Origin: Marinosulfonomonas sp.
GTDB lineage: Bacteria; Pseudomonadota; Alphaproteobacteria; Rhodobacterales; Rhodobacteraceae
Direction of reading: 5' to 3'
NCBI GenBank assembly: GCA_022712735.1
Contig: JAFLKA010000282.1
Span: forward strand, 1 to 5,693
DNA length: 5,693 nt
The position numbers and the translations under genes are program-made. Every line of letters begins with the position of its first letter. Position 1 is the first letter of the stretch. The notes beneath the pieces are model-generated. The model was not told the origin of the DNA and ran no database searches. It saw only the letters and a list, made by a program, of their open reading frames with translations. Below, piece by piece: positions 1 to 5,693 of the stretch.

Positions 1-1
1 G

Positions 2-1240
2 CATTTCACCTTGGCCGAAAACCTCAGTGCTCTGGACAACATCCTGCTTGGTTCCGAAAGCCTGCTGTCATGGCGGCGCAACCGTCGTGCCGCGCGGGCC
101 AAGATTGAAGGCTTGATGCAGGAGTCCGGTCTGATCGCGCCCTTGGACGAGAAGATCGGCGCGCTGTCGGTCGGCGAGCGCCAGCGGGTCGAAATCCTGA
201 AAGCCCTGTTTCACGACGCCCGCGTTTTGGTGTTGGATGAACCCACAGCGGTGCTGACCCCGCAAGAGGCCGACAGCCTGTTTGCGGCCCTGCGCAAGAT
301 GGTCGACCGTGGTCTGTCGGTGATTTTCATCTCGCATAAACTGCACGAGGTTCTGGCGTTTTCCGACCGCATCGCGGTGCTACGCCACGGGAAAAAAGTC
401 GGCGAGTTAACCACGGCTGATGCCGACAAGGTCCAGATTGCGACTTTGATGGTGGGCGCGGAAACAGCGCTGCCCGAGCGCGAGACCTGCAAGGTGGGTG
501 CGCCGGTTCTGGAGTTGAAAAACGTCACCGTGCAACGTGAAAATGCGCGCAATTCCCTGAACGATGTGTCGCTTACCTTGCGCGCGGGCGAGATCGTTGG
601 CGTTGCGGGCGTATCGGGCAACGGCCAATCCGCGCTGGCGCAACTGATCTCGGGACTGACAAAGCCCGATAGTGGCACGATTTCACTGGCGGGCGGGGTG
701 GTCACGGCCCCCACACCCAAAGGCATGATCAAATTGGGCGTTGGACGCATCCCCGAGGATCGCCACCACGACGGGGTGGTCGGCAGCATGACGGTGGCCG
801 AAAATCTGGTGCTGGAGCGGTTGGATCAGCCGGATGTGCAGCGGCGCGGTTTCCTGCGCAAAGGCGCGATTTCGGAGCACGCCGATGAATTGATCAAAGC
901 CTATGATGTGCGTGGCCCCGGCAAAGACGCCCGCGCCGCACTCCTGTCGGGTGGCAATATTCAAAAGCTGATTTTGGCGCGGGTGCTGGAAACTGAACCA
1001 TTAGTGATCCTTGCCAACCAACCGACGCGCGGGCTTGATTTCGGCGCTGCCGGAGAGGTGGCACGACGCTTGATGGCCGCGCGAAAACGCGGTGCAGGTG
1101 TGCTGCTGATTAGCGAGGATCTGGACGAGGTTCTGAACCTTGCGGACCGGATTGTAGTGATGCACGACGGACAATTGATTGAGGCCGACACGCGCGACCG
1201 CGCTGCAATCGGGCTGTTAATGGCGGGGCAGGCGGCATGA
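2..1240 (+). CDS. BMP-type (nucleoside/sugar class) ABC transporter, ATP-binding protein, 5'-truncated
   Basis: This is the cytosolic ATPase that powers the importer formed with the two downstream permeases. The reading frame is open from base 2 (His-Phe-Thr before the TTG at 11). The TTG is not a real start: the text matches the family just after the Q-loop, so roughly 90-100 N-terminal residues, including the first Walker A, lie outside the window. Counting the codon at 11 as residue 1, the first nucleotide-binding domain (NBD) has signature LSVGERQ (52-58), Walker B LVLDEP (73-78) and switch His109. The second NBD (about 165-409) has a Walker A with Gln206 in place of Lys (GVSGNGQS, 200-207), an intact signature LSGGNIQK (312-319), a Walker B with Asn336-Gln337 in place of Asp-Glu, and Glu369 at the switch-His position. 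A degenerate second site is normal in this two-NBD family (YufO/NupO, RbsA-like). Its TGA overlaps the next ATG by 4 bp. The substrate class is inferred from the permeases and the deaminase; sugar transport is the alternative. Confidence 0.95.
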   Translation, partial: HFTLAENLSALDNILLGSESLLSWRRNRRAARAKIEGLMQESGLIAPLDEKIGALSVGERQRVEILKALFHDARVLVLDEPTAVLTPQEADSLFAALRKMVDRGLSVIFISHKLHEVLAFSDRIAVLRHGKKVGELTTADADKVQIATLMVGAETALPERETCKVGAPVLELKNVTVQRENARNSLNDVSLTLRAGEIVGVAGVSGNGQSALAQLISGLTKPDSGTISLAGGVVTAPTPKGMIKLGVGRIPEDRHHDGVVGSMTVAENLVLERLDQPDVQRRGFLRKGAISEHADELIKAYDVRGPGKDARAALLSGGNIQKLILARVLETEPLVILANQPTRGLDFGAAGEVARRLMAARKRGAGVLLISEDLDEVLNLADRIVVMHDGQLIEADTRDRAAIGLLMAGQAA

Positions 1241-1491
1241 TGATGATTGAACCACGCGGCGGAATTTCACGCGGGATGCAGATAGCCATCCCGATCATCG
1301 CGGCACTTTTCGCGCTTGGCTTAGCCGCGCTGCCTTTGGCCTTTGCTGGCGCGCCGATCCTGCCCGCGTATAAACAGATGTTCATCGGCGTCTTTGGCTC
1401 GGTGTTTTCGTTCACCGAAATGCTGACCCGTGCCACGCCGCTGATTTTCACCGGATTGGCGGCGGCTTTGGCCTTCAAGGCGCGGCTGTGA
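1237..1491 (+). CDS. BMP-type ABC transporter permease 1, N-terminal fragment (frameshifted)
   Basis: This is the first 84 residues of an inner-membrane permease of the BPD_transp_2 family (YufP/NupP-like). It starts at an ATG that overlaps the ATPase stop (ATGA). Two further in-frame ATGs follow immediately, so the exact start is uncertain by up to two codons. It has a short polar N-terminus, a hydrophobic segment at about 15-38, and a second at about 65-80 containing the family-typical RATPLIFTGLA stretch. It then stops at TGA 1489-1491 after ...AFKARL. In full-length relatives this point continues directly into W/F-NIGAEGQ, which here is found in another frame (see 1488-2339). Inserting one base would join the two frames into one protein of 367 residues, the usual size for this permease. 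Alone, 84 residues cannot form a working permease. This is therefore either half of a pseudogene, the product of a sequencing error, or an unusual split subunit. Confidence 0.85.
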   Translation: MMMIEPRGGISRGMQIAIPIIAALFALGLAALPLAFAGAPILPAYKQMFIGVFGSVFSFTEMLTRATPLIFTGLAAALAFKARL

Positions 1492-1492
1492 A
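1486..1492 (+). other. Frameshift junction in permease 1
   Basis: The bases read CTG TGA AC in the upstream frame, while the downstream frame resumes at AAC (Asn of NIGAEGQ). Adding one G would give CTG TGG AAC, that is Leu-Trp-Asn, the residue order expected from the family. Single-base loss is thus the simplest explanation. As it stands, GTG (1488-1490) overlaps TGA (1489-1491). An AAGG at 1477-1480, seven bases before the GTG, could act as a ribosome site for re-initiation. No classical X-XXY-YYZ slippery heptamer is visible. Confidence 0.8.
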
Positions 1493-2339
1493 CATCGGCG
1501 CCGAAGGGCAGCTATATCTGGGCGCGATGGGCGCTGTGGCGGTGGGCACCGGCATGATCGACGGGCCAGCCGTGCTGATGATCCCGCTGGTGATGCTGGC
1601 GGGCGCGCTGGCGGGGGCGGCGGGGATGCTTGGCCCTGCGATCCTGAAAACGCGGTTCGGGGCGGACGAAGTTGTGACATCGTTGCTGCTGAATTTCATC
1701 ATCCTGATATTCGTGCAAATGATGCTGGAAGGACCATTAAAAGACCCGATGAGCATGGGCTGGCCGCAGTCCGAGCCGATATTGGACAATGCTGCCTTGC
1801 CTCGACTGAGTGACGTCCTACCAAGTCAAATAACAATAATGGACCGAACGCGCATTCACAGCGGGTTGATCGTGGCGCTGATCGCGGCTGTGATTGCACA
1901 GATTGCCCTGACCAAAACCACATGGGGTTTCAAAATCCGCGCGGTGGGGGAAAACGCCGCCGCCGCCCGCCACGCGGGCATTGGCGTCAACCGCACCTTG
2001 CTGGGCGTGGCCTGTATCTCGGGTGCATTGGCGGGCTTGGCGGGGGTCAGCGAAGTGGCGGGGCTGAAGGGCTATCTGACCACGGACCTATCCCCAGGAT
2101 ACGGCTATTCCGGAATAGTGGTGGCAATGTTGGCGGGGCTGTCGCCGATCGGCGTGGTGATCGCAGCGCTTTATGTCGCCAGCGTATTTGTCGGGGCTGA
2201 CAGCATGAGCCGCGCCATGGGCGTGTCCAGCTTTCTGGCCGATCTGGTAGTGGCGCTGTCACTGATCTCGGTGCTGGTCGGCGGATTTTTCGCGCGTTAC
2301 CGGATCAGGTTCACCTCCAAAGCGGGGGCCAAATCATGA
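1488..2339 (+). CDS. BMP-type ABC transporter permease 1, main C-terminal part (frameshifted)
   Basis: This is the remaining 283 residues of the permease begun at 1237. It opens with the conserved NIGAEGQ motif, which in intact relatives is internal and follows the second membrane segment. Hydrophobic segments lie at about 10-24, 28-50, 63-80, 124-142, 170-190, 206-234 and 249-269. The loop at about 145-165 (GFKIRAVGEN followed by RHAGI) is the EAA-like cytoplasmic coupling loop that contacts the ATPase. The segment from SPGYGYSG (202-209) to about 220 is also family-typical. The non-membrane stretch at about 82-122 is less conserved and carries a patch of codons unlike the rest. The GTG start is formally available but is probably an artefact of the frameshift. 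If the break is real, the importer would need this fragment to assemble with the 84-residue piece, or the permease is dead. The TGA overlaps the next ATG (ATGA, 2336-2339). Confidence 0.88.
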   Translation: MNIGAEGQLYLGAMGAVAVGTGMIDGPAVLMIPLVMLAGALAGAAGMLGPAILKTRFGADEVVTSLLLNFIILIFVQMMLEGPLKDPMSMGWPQSEPILDNAALPRLSDVLPSQITIMDRTRIHSGLIVALIAAVIAQIALTKTTWGFKIRAVGENAAAARHAGIGVNRTLLGVACISGALAGLAGVSEVAGLKGYLTTDLSPGYGYSGIVVAMLAGLSPIGVVIAALYVASVFVGADSMSRAMGVSSFLADLVVALSLISVLVGGFFARYRIRFTSKAGAKS

Positions 2340-3280
2340 TGGACCTGTTGAACATTTTCCTGAACGAGAGTTTCTGGGTTGCCAGTTTGCGCATCGCCAC
2401 CCCGCTAATTTTCGGCGTGCTGGGCGCGTTGCTGTGTGAACGCGCAGGCGTGCTGAACCTAGGCATCGAGGGCATCTTTGTGGTCGGCGCGATGGTCGGC
2501 TGGATGACGGTTTATGCAGGCGGATCATTATGGGGTGGCGTGATCGCGGCGGCGGGTGCGGGGGCATTGTTTGGCCTGCTCCACGCCATTTTGACGGTGC
2601 CGCTGGGCCTGTCACAACATGTATCGGGGCTGGGGATCACACTGTTTGCCACCTCAAGCGCGTCGTTTCTGTACCGCACCATGCTGCCTGATGTATCATC
2701 GCCACCGCGCATCATAGCGTTCCAGCCGATGGATGTGCCATTCCTGTCCGACATCCCGTTTTTTGGCCCCGTGCTGTTCCAACAAACCGCGATGACGTGG
2801 CTGGCGCTGATATTGGTCGGCGTGGTTTGGTGGGTGATCAACCGCACCCCGCTGGGCGTCGCCATTCAGGCGGTTGGTGACAATCCAGATGCGGTCAATG
2901 CGCAAGGCTTGTCGGTTTATAAATTGCGGATTGGGGCTGTGATGGCAGGGTCGGCCTTGATGGCGCTTGGCGGTGCGTTCCTAACGATGTCGACGTTTAA
3001 CGCGTTCTTTTTCGGCATGGTGGGCGGACGCGGCTGGATCTGCATCGCGCTGGTGATTTTCGCCAGCTGGCGACCCGGAAAAGCGCTGCTGGGGGCGTTG
3101 CTATTTGGTATGTTTGACGCCTTTCAGGTGCGCCTGCAAACCGAGGCGGGCGCGGTGATCCCGTCACAGATATTCCTGATGGCACCTTACGTTTTGTCCA
3201 TCGTGGCGCTGGTGTTTGTCGCCAGAAAAGCCGAGTATCCGCGGGCGCTGTTGCAGCCTTGGTTCAAGGGCCACCGATAG
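2336..3280 (+). CDS. BMP-type ABC transporter permease 2
   Basis: This is the second inner-membrane permease (YufQ/NupQ-like, BPD_transp_2), which would pair with permease 1 to form the translocation pore. At 314 residues it is full length for the family. About nine hydrophobic segments are visible, at roughly 16-33, 46-62, 66-89, 96-113, 152-167, 197-218, 226-244, 247-263 and 277-296. ERAGVLNLGIEG (35-46) is the counterpart of NIGAEGQ in permease 1. The coupling loop that docks on the ATPase is at about 171-194 (GVAIQAVGDN, then AQGLSV). A typical GGRGWICIALV stretch sits at 230-240. The ATG at 2336 overlaps the stop of permease 1, implying translational coupling, and a second ATG follows at once. 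Its TAG (3278-3280) lies inside the ribosome site of the next gene. The frame is intact, in contrast to permease 1. Confidence 0.95.
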   Translation: MMDLLNIFLNESFWVASLRIATPLIFGVLGALLCERAGVLNLGIEGIFVVGAMVGWMTVYAGGSLWGGVIAAAGAGALFGLLHAILTVPLGLSQHVSGLGITLFATSSASFLYRTMLPDVSSPPRIIAFQPMDVPFLSDIPFFGPVLFQQTAMTWLALILVGVVWWVINRTPLGVAIQAVGDNPDAVNAQGLSVYKLRIGAVMAGSALMALGGAFLTMSTFNAFFFGMVGGRGWICIALVIFASWRPGKALLGALLFGMFDAFQVRLQTEAGAVIPSQIFLMAPYVLSIVALVFVARKAEYPRALLQPWFKGHR

Positions 3281-3284
3281 GAGA
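3279..3284 (+). promoter_or_regulatory. Ribosome binding site of the amidohydrolase
   Basis: AGGAGA lies five bases before the ATG at 3290 and overlaps the TAG stop of permease 2. It fixes the amidohydrolase start and ties its translation to the transporter genes. Confidence 0.8.
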
Positions 3285-3289
3285 ATGCG

Positions 3290-4585
3290 ATGAGTTTTGA
3301 TCTGCTGGTAAGAGATGCGGTGCTGCCCGATGGCACGGCGGCGAACATTGGTTGCACTGGCGGTAAAATCACCGCTGTCGGGCAAGACGTCACCGGAGAG
3401 GCGGGCGTGGTTCTGGACGCGGGCGGCCAACTGGTGTCGCCGCCGTTTGTGGACCCACATTTCCATATGGATGCGACGCTTTCGCTGGGGCGGCCACGGA
3501 TGAACACATCCGGCACTTTGCTAGAGGGCATCGCGCTGTGGGGCGAGTTGAAGCCACAGCAAACCGTGGATGAAATCATTGAACGCGCCATGCGCTATTG
3601 CGATTTGGCGGTCTCGATGGGGATCGGCGCAATCCGCAGTCATGTGGATGTGTGCGATGACGAATTAAAGGGCGTTGATGCGCTGCTTGAAGTGCGAAAG
3701 CGCGTTGCGCCCTATCTGGACCTGCAACTGGTCGCCTTCCCGCAGGACGGGGTGTTGCGCGACCCAACCGCGATGCAAAACCTGACCCGCGCGCTGGATC
3801 GCGGCGTTGATGTGGTCGGCGGTATTCCGCATTTTGAACGCACTATGACCGATGGCGCGGAATCAGTGCGGCAGTTGTGTGAAATCGCCGCTGAACGCGG
3901 TTTGCGCGTCGATATGCATTGCGACGAGTCTGATGATCCGATGAGCCGCCATGTGGAAACGCTGGCCTATGAGACCACGCGGCTGGGGCTGCAAGGACGC
4001 GTGACCGGATCGCACCTGACCTCGATGCACTCGATGGATAATTATTACGTCAGCAAACTGATCGCGCTGATTGCCGAGGCTGAACTGCATGCGGTGCCCA
4101 ACCCGCTGATCAACATCATGCTACAGGGCCGCCACGACACATACCCCAAACGCCGTGGTCAAACGCGGGTGCCTGAATTGCGCGATGCCGGGGTGAATAT
4201 CGGCTTTGGCTCGGATTGCGTGATGGACCCGTGGTATTCACTGGGCCGCGCCGACATGCTGGATGTGGCGGCGATGGGGCTGCATGTGGGGCAACTTTCG
4301 TCACGCGATGATATGCGCTGGTGCTTTGATGCGGTGACGGTGAATTCCGCGACTGTGATGGGGTTGAAAAGCTATGGGCTGGAGGTTGGTTGTGATGCCA
4401 ATTTTGTGCTGTTGCAGGCGGATGATCCGATCGAGGCAATCCGGCTGCGGGCGCATCGTCTGGCCACAGTGCGCGGCGGCAAAGTGATCGCGCAGGCTCC
4501 GCGTGTGCAACATGTGCTTGATCTGCCAGATCGGCCAAGCACGCTTGATCCGTCGGCCTATGCGCCGAAGGGTGGTTCGGGGTAA
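3290..4585 (+). CDS. CodA-like amidohydrolase, predicted 5-methylcytosine/cytosine deaminase
   Basis: This is a cytosolic metal-dependent deaminase of the amidohydrolase superfamily, 431 residues against 427 in E. coli CodA. It aligns along its whole length, with a constant offset of four at each key residue. It keeps the metal ligands His57 and His59 (PHFH), His210 and Asp309, the catalytic Glu213 (HCDE), His242, the substrate-binding Gln152 (FPQ), and the DTYPKRRG loop (283-290). It has no signal peptide. The main departure is the GSDC motif (307-310), where CodA has GHDD: Cys310 replaces Asp314 and Ser308 replaces His312. As I recall the literature, CodA homologues lacking Asp314, including one from Rhodobacter sphaeroides, deaminate 5-methylcytosine to thymine. 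Hence the prediction, with cytosine as a likely additional substrate. Other members of the superfamily act on isoguanine, creatinine or s-triazines, so the substrate is not proven. The gene lies 9 bp after permease 2, which suggests that it processes what the importer brings in. Its 3' end overlaps truA. Confidence 0.9.
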   Translation: MSFDLLVRDAVLPDGTAANIGCTGGKITAVGQDVTGEAGVVLDAGGQLVSPPFVDPHFHMDATLSLGRPRMNTSGTLLEGIALWGELKPQQTVDEIIERAMRYCDLAVSMGIGAIRSHVDVCDDELKGVDALLEVRKRVAPYLDLQLVAFPQDGVLRDPTAMQNLTRALDRGVDVVGGIPHFERTMTDGAESVRQLCEIAAERGLRVDMHCDESDDPMSRHVETLAYETTRLGLQGRVTGSHLTSMHSMDNYYVSKLIALIAEAELHAVPNPLINIMLQGRHDTYPKRRGQTRVPELRDAGVNIGFGSDCVMDPWYSLGRADMLDVAAMGLHVGQLSSRDDMRWCFDAVTVNSATVMGLKSYGLEVGCDANFVLLQADDPIEAIRLRAHRLATVRGGKVIAQAPRVQHVLDLPDRPSTLDPSAYAPKGGSG

Positions 4586-5328
4586 TTGACGTGGGCCAGA
4601 TACAGACCCTGCGGCGGGGAAACCGGTCCACAGGCGGTGCGATCACGGGCCGCTAATGCGGTGCGCACGTCCTCGGGTGCCCATGATCCGGAGCCGACCC
4701 GCTCCAACGTTCCGATAAAGCTGCGGACTTGATTATGTAGAAAACTTCGGGCCCGAATATGGAAGCGAAATTCCTGACCGTAGGGGATATCGAATGCCTC
4801 GATCCGCAACTCGTCCAGCGTTTTAATTGGCGATTCCGCCTGACATGAGGTCGAGCGGAAGGTGGTGAAATCATGCTCACCCAACAGTATATCAGCCGCC
4901 TGTTGCATGGCGGTCAGGTCCAGCGCATGCTTGACTTGCCAGACCTTGCCAGCCTCGTGCACCATCAGGGGGCGGCGGCTGATCAGACGAAACAGATAGC
5001 GCCGTTCGCGGGCGGAAAAACGCGCGTGAAAGTCATCGGGTACCGGCACGATCTCTAATATGGAAATTGGCAGTGGTTTCAGGTGGTAATTCAACGCTTC
5101 AAGCAGCCGAAACGGTTCCCACTCCTTAACCATATCACAATGCGCCACCTGTCCGGTCGCATGCACGCCGGCATCCGTGCGCCCTGCGGCTTGAGCGGTG
5201 CCGAAATCCGGCTCGAGCGCGCGCAACGCTTTCTCGACCGCACCTTGAACGGTGGGCAGATCAATCTGGCGTTGCCAGCCGCAGAACGGTGCACCGTCAT
5301 ATTCGATTTTCAAAGCATAGCGTGGCAT
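4558..5328 (-). CDS. truA: tRNA pseudouridine synthase A (TruA)
   Basis: TruA converts uridines 38-40 in the anticodon stem-loop of many tRNAs to pseudouridine. The 256-residue protein has the N-terminal strand YALKIEYDG with GWQRQ (17-21), and the catalytic loop [10 protein letters not shown] (48-57) with nucleophile Asp52. Tyr111 in ERRYLF is the conserved active-site tyrosine. [12 protein letters not shown] (193-204) and [11 protein letters not shown] (234-244) complete the family signature. The frame stays open for 46 more codons upstream, to 5466, but that text is not TruA-like and enters the intergenic repeat. The ATG at 5328 (MPRYALK) is the expected start, even though no clear Shine-Dalgarno precedes it. 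TAG is at 4558-4560. The gene is convergent with the amidohydrolase and overlaps it by 28 bp. It is divergent from the YcjX-family gene. No other gene in the window shares its operon. Confidence 0.96.
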   Translation of the reverse strand: MPRYALKIEYDGAPFCGWQRQIDLPTVQGAVEKALRALEPDFGTAQAAGRTDAGVHATGQVAHCDMVKEWEPFRLLEALNYHLKPLPISILEIVPVPDDFHARFSARERRYLFRLISRRPLMVHEAGKVWQVKHALDLTAMQQAADILLGEHDFTTFRSTSCQAESPIKTLDELRIEAFDIPYGQEFRFHIRARSFLHNQVRSFIGTLERVGSGSWAPEDVRTALAARDRTACGPVSPPQGLYLAHVNYPEPPFGA

Positions 5329-5362
5329 GGCGCATGGGTAACGCGGCGCGGCAGGGTTGGCA

Positions 5363-5434
5363 ATCCGCGCCCCTTCTTCTTTTCCTAAATACCTCCGCCG
5401 GAGGCATAAAAGCCTTCTTGCCTGCGGCGCGGAT
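5363..5434. repeat. Nested inverted repeat (9-bp arms around a palindrome)
   Basis: The left arm ATCCGCGCC (5363-5371) and right arm GGCGCGGAT (5426-5434) are perfect inverted copies. Their axis falls at 5398.5, within half a base of the axis of the inner palindrome (5398). The 20-21 bases on each side between the arms and the palindrome do not pair with each other, but both contain CCTTCTT in direct orientation (5372-5378 and 5413-5419). It could be a protein-binding site, a folded leader or a dispersed intergenic repeat. It lies upstream of both genes, so it does not look like a terminator for either. Confidence 0.6.
5392..5404. repeat. 13-bp GC-rich palindrome CCTCCGCCGGAGG
   Basis: This is a perfect palindrome with 6-bp arms, CCTCCG and CGGAGG, around a single central C. 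It is flanked by A/T-rich bases (AAATA before, CATAAAAG after). My impression is that such GC-rich palindromes recur between genes in Rhodobacterales genomes, but that is from memory and not tested. It may be an operator or the core of a small dispersed repeat. Confidence 0.7.
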
Positions 5435-5500
5435 ATTTGGGGAACAATGATTGGGGCACTAGGCATTCCTGCATCGGGGCCTTATCTTATCTTCAGGTTT

Positions 5501-5506
5501 AGGGGG
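5501..5506 (+). promoter_or_regulatory. Ribosome binding site of the YcjX-family gene
   Basis: AGGGGG lies five bases before the TTG at 5512. An in-frame TAG at 5500-5502 rules out any start further upstream, so this site supports the unusual TTG start. Confidence 0.65.
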
Positions 5507-5511
5507 CAGTA

Positions 5512-5693
5512 TTGCGTATTTCCGAAGTTTTGAATGGTATTACAGGCGGTTTGATCGGCTCCGAGGTGACGGTGCGGTTGGGCGTGACGGGGTTGAGCCG
5601 TGCAGGTAAGACGGTGTTTATCACATCACTGGTGGCCAATCTGCTGGACCGTGGCCGGATGGGGCAACTGCTGGGAGCGGCCAGCGGGGCAGT
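5512..5693 (+). CDS. YcjX-family P-loop NTPase, N-terminal part (cut by window end)
   Basis: Only the first 60 codons are inside the window. The protein begins with TTG, preceded by a good ribosome site and by an in-frame stop that excludes earlier starts. Residues 21-45 (VRLGVTGLSRAGKT, then VFITSLVANLL) match the N-terminus of the E. coli YcjX family, including the Walker A motif GLSRAGKT (27-34), which binds the nucleotide phosphate. No signal peptide is present. YcjX proteins are usually about 460-490 residues and are often followed by a YcjF/DUF697 membrane protein, which would be to the right of the window. Their role is poorly known; in enterobacteria they are linked to envelope stress (the phage-shock regulon). 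The gene is divergent from truA. Confidence 0.88.
   Translation, partial: MRISEVLNGITGGLIGSEVTVRLGVTGLSRAGKTVFITSLVANLLDRGRMGQLLGAASGA

Larger units (their letters stand above)
5329..5511. promoter_or_regulatory. Divergent intergenic region between truA and the YcjX-family gene
   Basis: This 183-bp space should hold the promoters of both genes, since they point away from each other. I see no convincing -35/-10 pair in either direction. A weak TTCCTG (5466-5471) / TATCTT (5488-5493) pair faces the YcjX-family gene but would leave almost no leader. The most distinct content is a nested dyad at 5363-5434. Two similar AT-rich blocks containing TATTT also lie on opposite strands (minus strand 5387-5391, plus strand 5434-5438), each followed by a purine-rich run toward its gene. 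Confidence 0.5.

Noticed and set aside
11..13. TTG at base 11 as the start of the ATPase
   Set aside because: The frame is open to the window edge and the preceding residues His-Phe-Thr fit the family text, so the gene simply begins outside the window.
211..789. Long antisense open frame opposite the ATPase (192 codons), and similar frames opposite the deaminase
   Set aside because: These are shadows caused by high GC at third codon positions. Their translations have low-complexity Ser/Arg/Pro composition and no recognisable domain.
600..1120. Degenerate second ATP site (Gln for Walker A Lys, Asn-Gln for Asp-Glu, Glu for switch His) as a sign of an inactive transporter
   Set aside because: This degeneracy is the norm in the two-domain ATPases of this family. 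The consensus site uses the first Walker A with the second signature motif, and that signature is intact.
1922..2200. Same-strand open frame inside permease 1 in another frame
   Set aside because: Its Gly/Arg-rich translation is typical of an off-frame reading, while the permease frame there carries the conserved coupling loop and SPGYGYSG.
4586..4660. GC-rich sequence just after the deaminase as a terminator hairpin
   Set aside because: It is coding sequence of truA (the conserved [11 protein letters not shown] region) and has no T-run.
5083..5388. Plus-strand open frame of about 100 codons opposite truA
   Set aside because: It lies antisense to the conserved catalytic region of truA and shows no domain of its own.
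5392..5404. Palindrome as a rho-independent terminator
   Set aside because: Neither side has a T-run directly after the stem, and both adjacent genes start here rather than end.
5329..5466. 46-codon N-terminal extension of TruA
   Set aside because: The extension does not resemble TruA, runs into the intergenic palindrome and is rich in Arg/Pro/Ala as expected of non-coding GC-rich [15 protein letters not shown] is a typical TruA N-terminus.

Overview
The window looks like a stretch of chromosome from an alphaproteobacterium, most likely Rhodobacteraceae (Roseobacter/Rhodobacter type). The evidence is the GC-rich codon use, the close 4-bp stop/start overlaps, and the style of the TruA and YcjX-family proteins. 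No rRNA, tRNA, CRISPR array, insertion sequence or phage gene is visible. Apart from one 183-bp intergenic region, the window is almost entirely coding.

Region 1 (about 1-4585, rightward) is the distal part of one operon. It holds the 5'-truncated ATPase, two permeases of a BMP-type (nucleoside / basic membrane protein family) ABC importer, and a CodA-like amidohydrolase. The genes overlap by 4 bp (ATGA at 1237-1240 and 2336-2339) or nearly touch (9 bp before the amidohydrolase), so they are almost certainly co-transcribed. The substrate-binding lipoprotein expected for this transporter is not in the window and is probably upstream. The implied pathway is uptake of a nucleoside or nucleobase, then cytosolic deamination.

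Two things stand out in this operon. First, permease 1 is split by a frameshift at about 1488-1491, exactly inside the conserved NIGAEGQ region. It fits loss of one G from a TGG codon (mutation or sequencing error), although the break happens to form a GTGA stop/start overlap. Second, the amidohydrolase keeps every CodA catalytic residue but has Cys where E. coli CodA has Asp314. That residue is known to discriminate against 5-methylcytosine, so the enzyme is better predicted as a 5-methylcytosine/cytosine deaminase than as plain cytosine deaminase.

Region 2 (4558-5328, leftward) is truA, tRNA pseudouridine synthase A. Its 3' end overlaps the 3' end of the amidohydrolase by 28 bp in a convergent arrangement. 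Region 3 (5329-5511) is a divergent intergenic region with a nested dyad: a 13-bp GC-rich palindrome inside 9-bp inverted arms that share its axis. Region 4 (5512-end, rightward) is the first 60 codons of a YcjX-family P-loop protein with a TTG start, cut by the window end.

I did not find a convincing wholly new system. The best leads are the predicted 5-methylcytosine salvage operon, the permease frameshift and the intergenic dyad.
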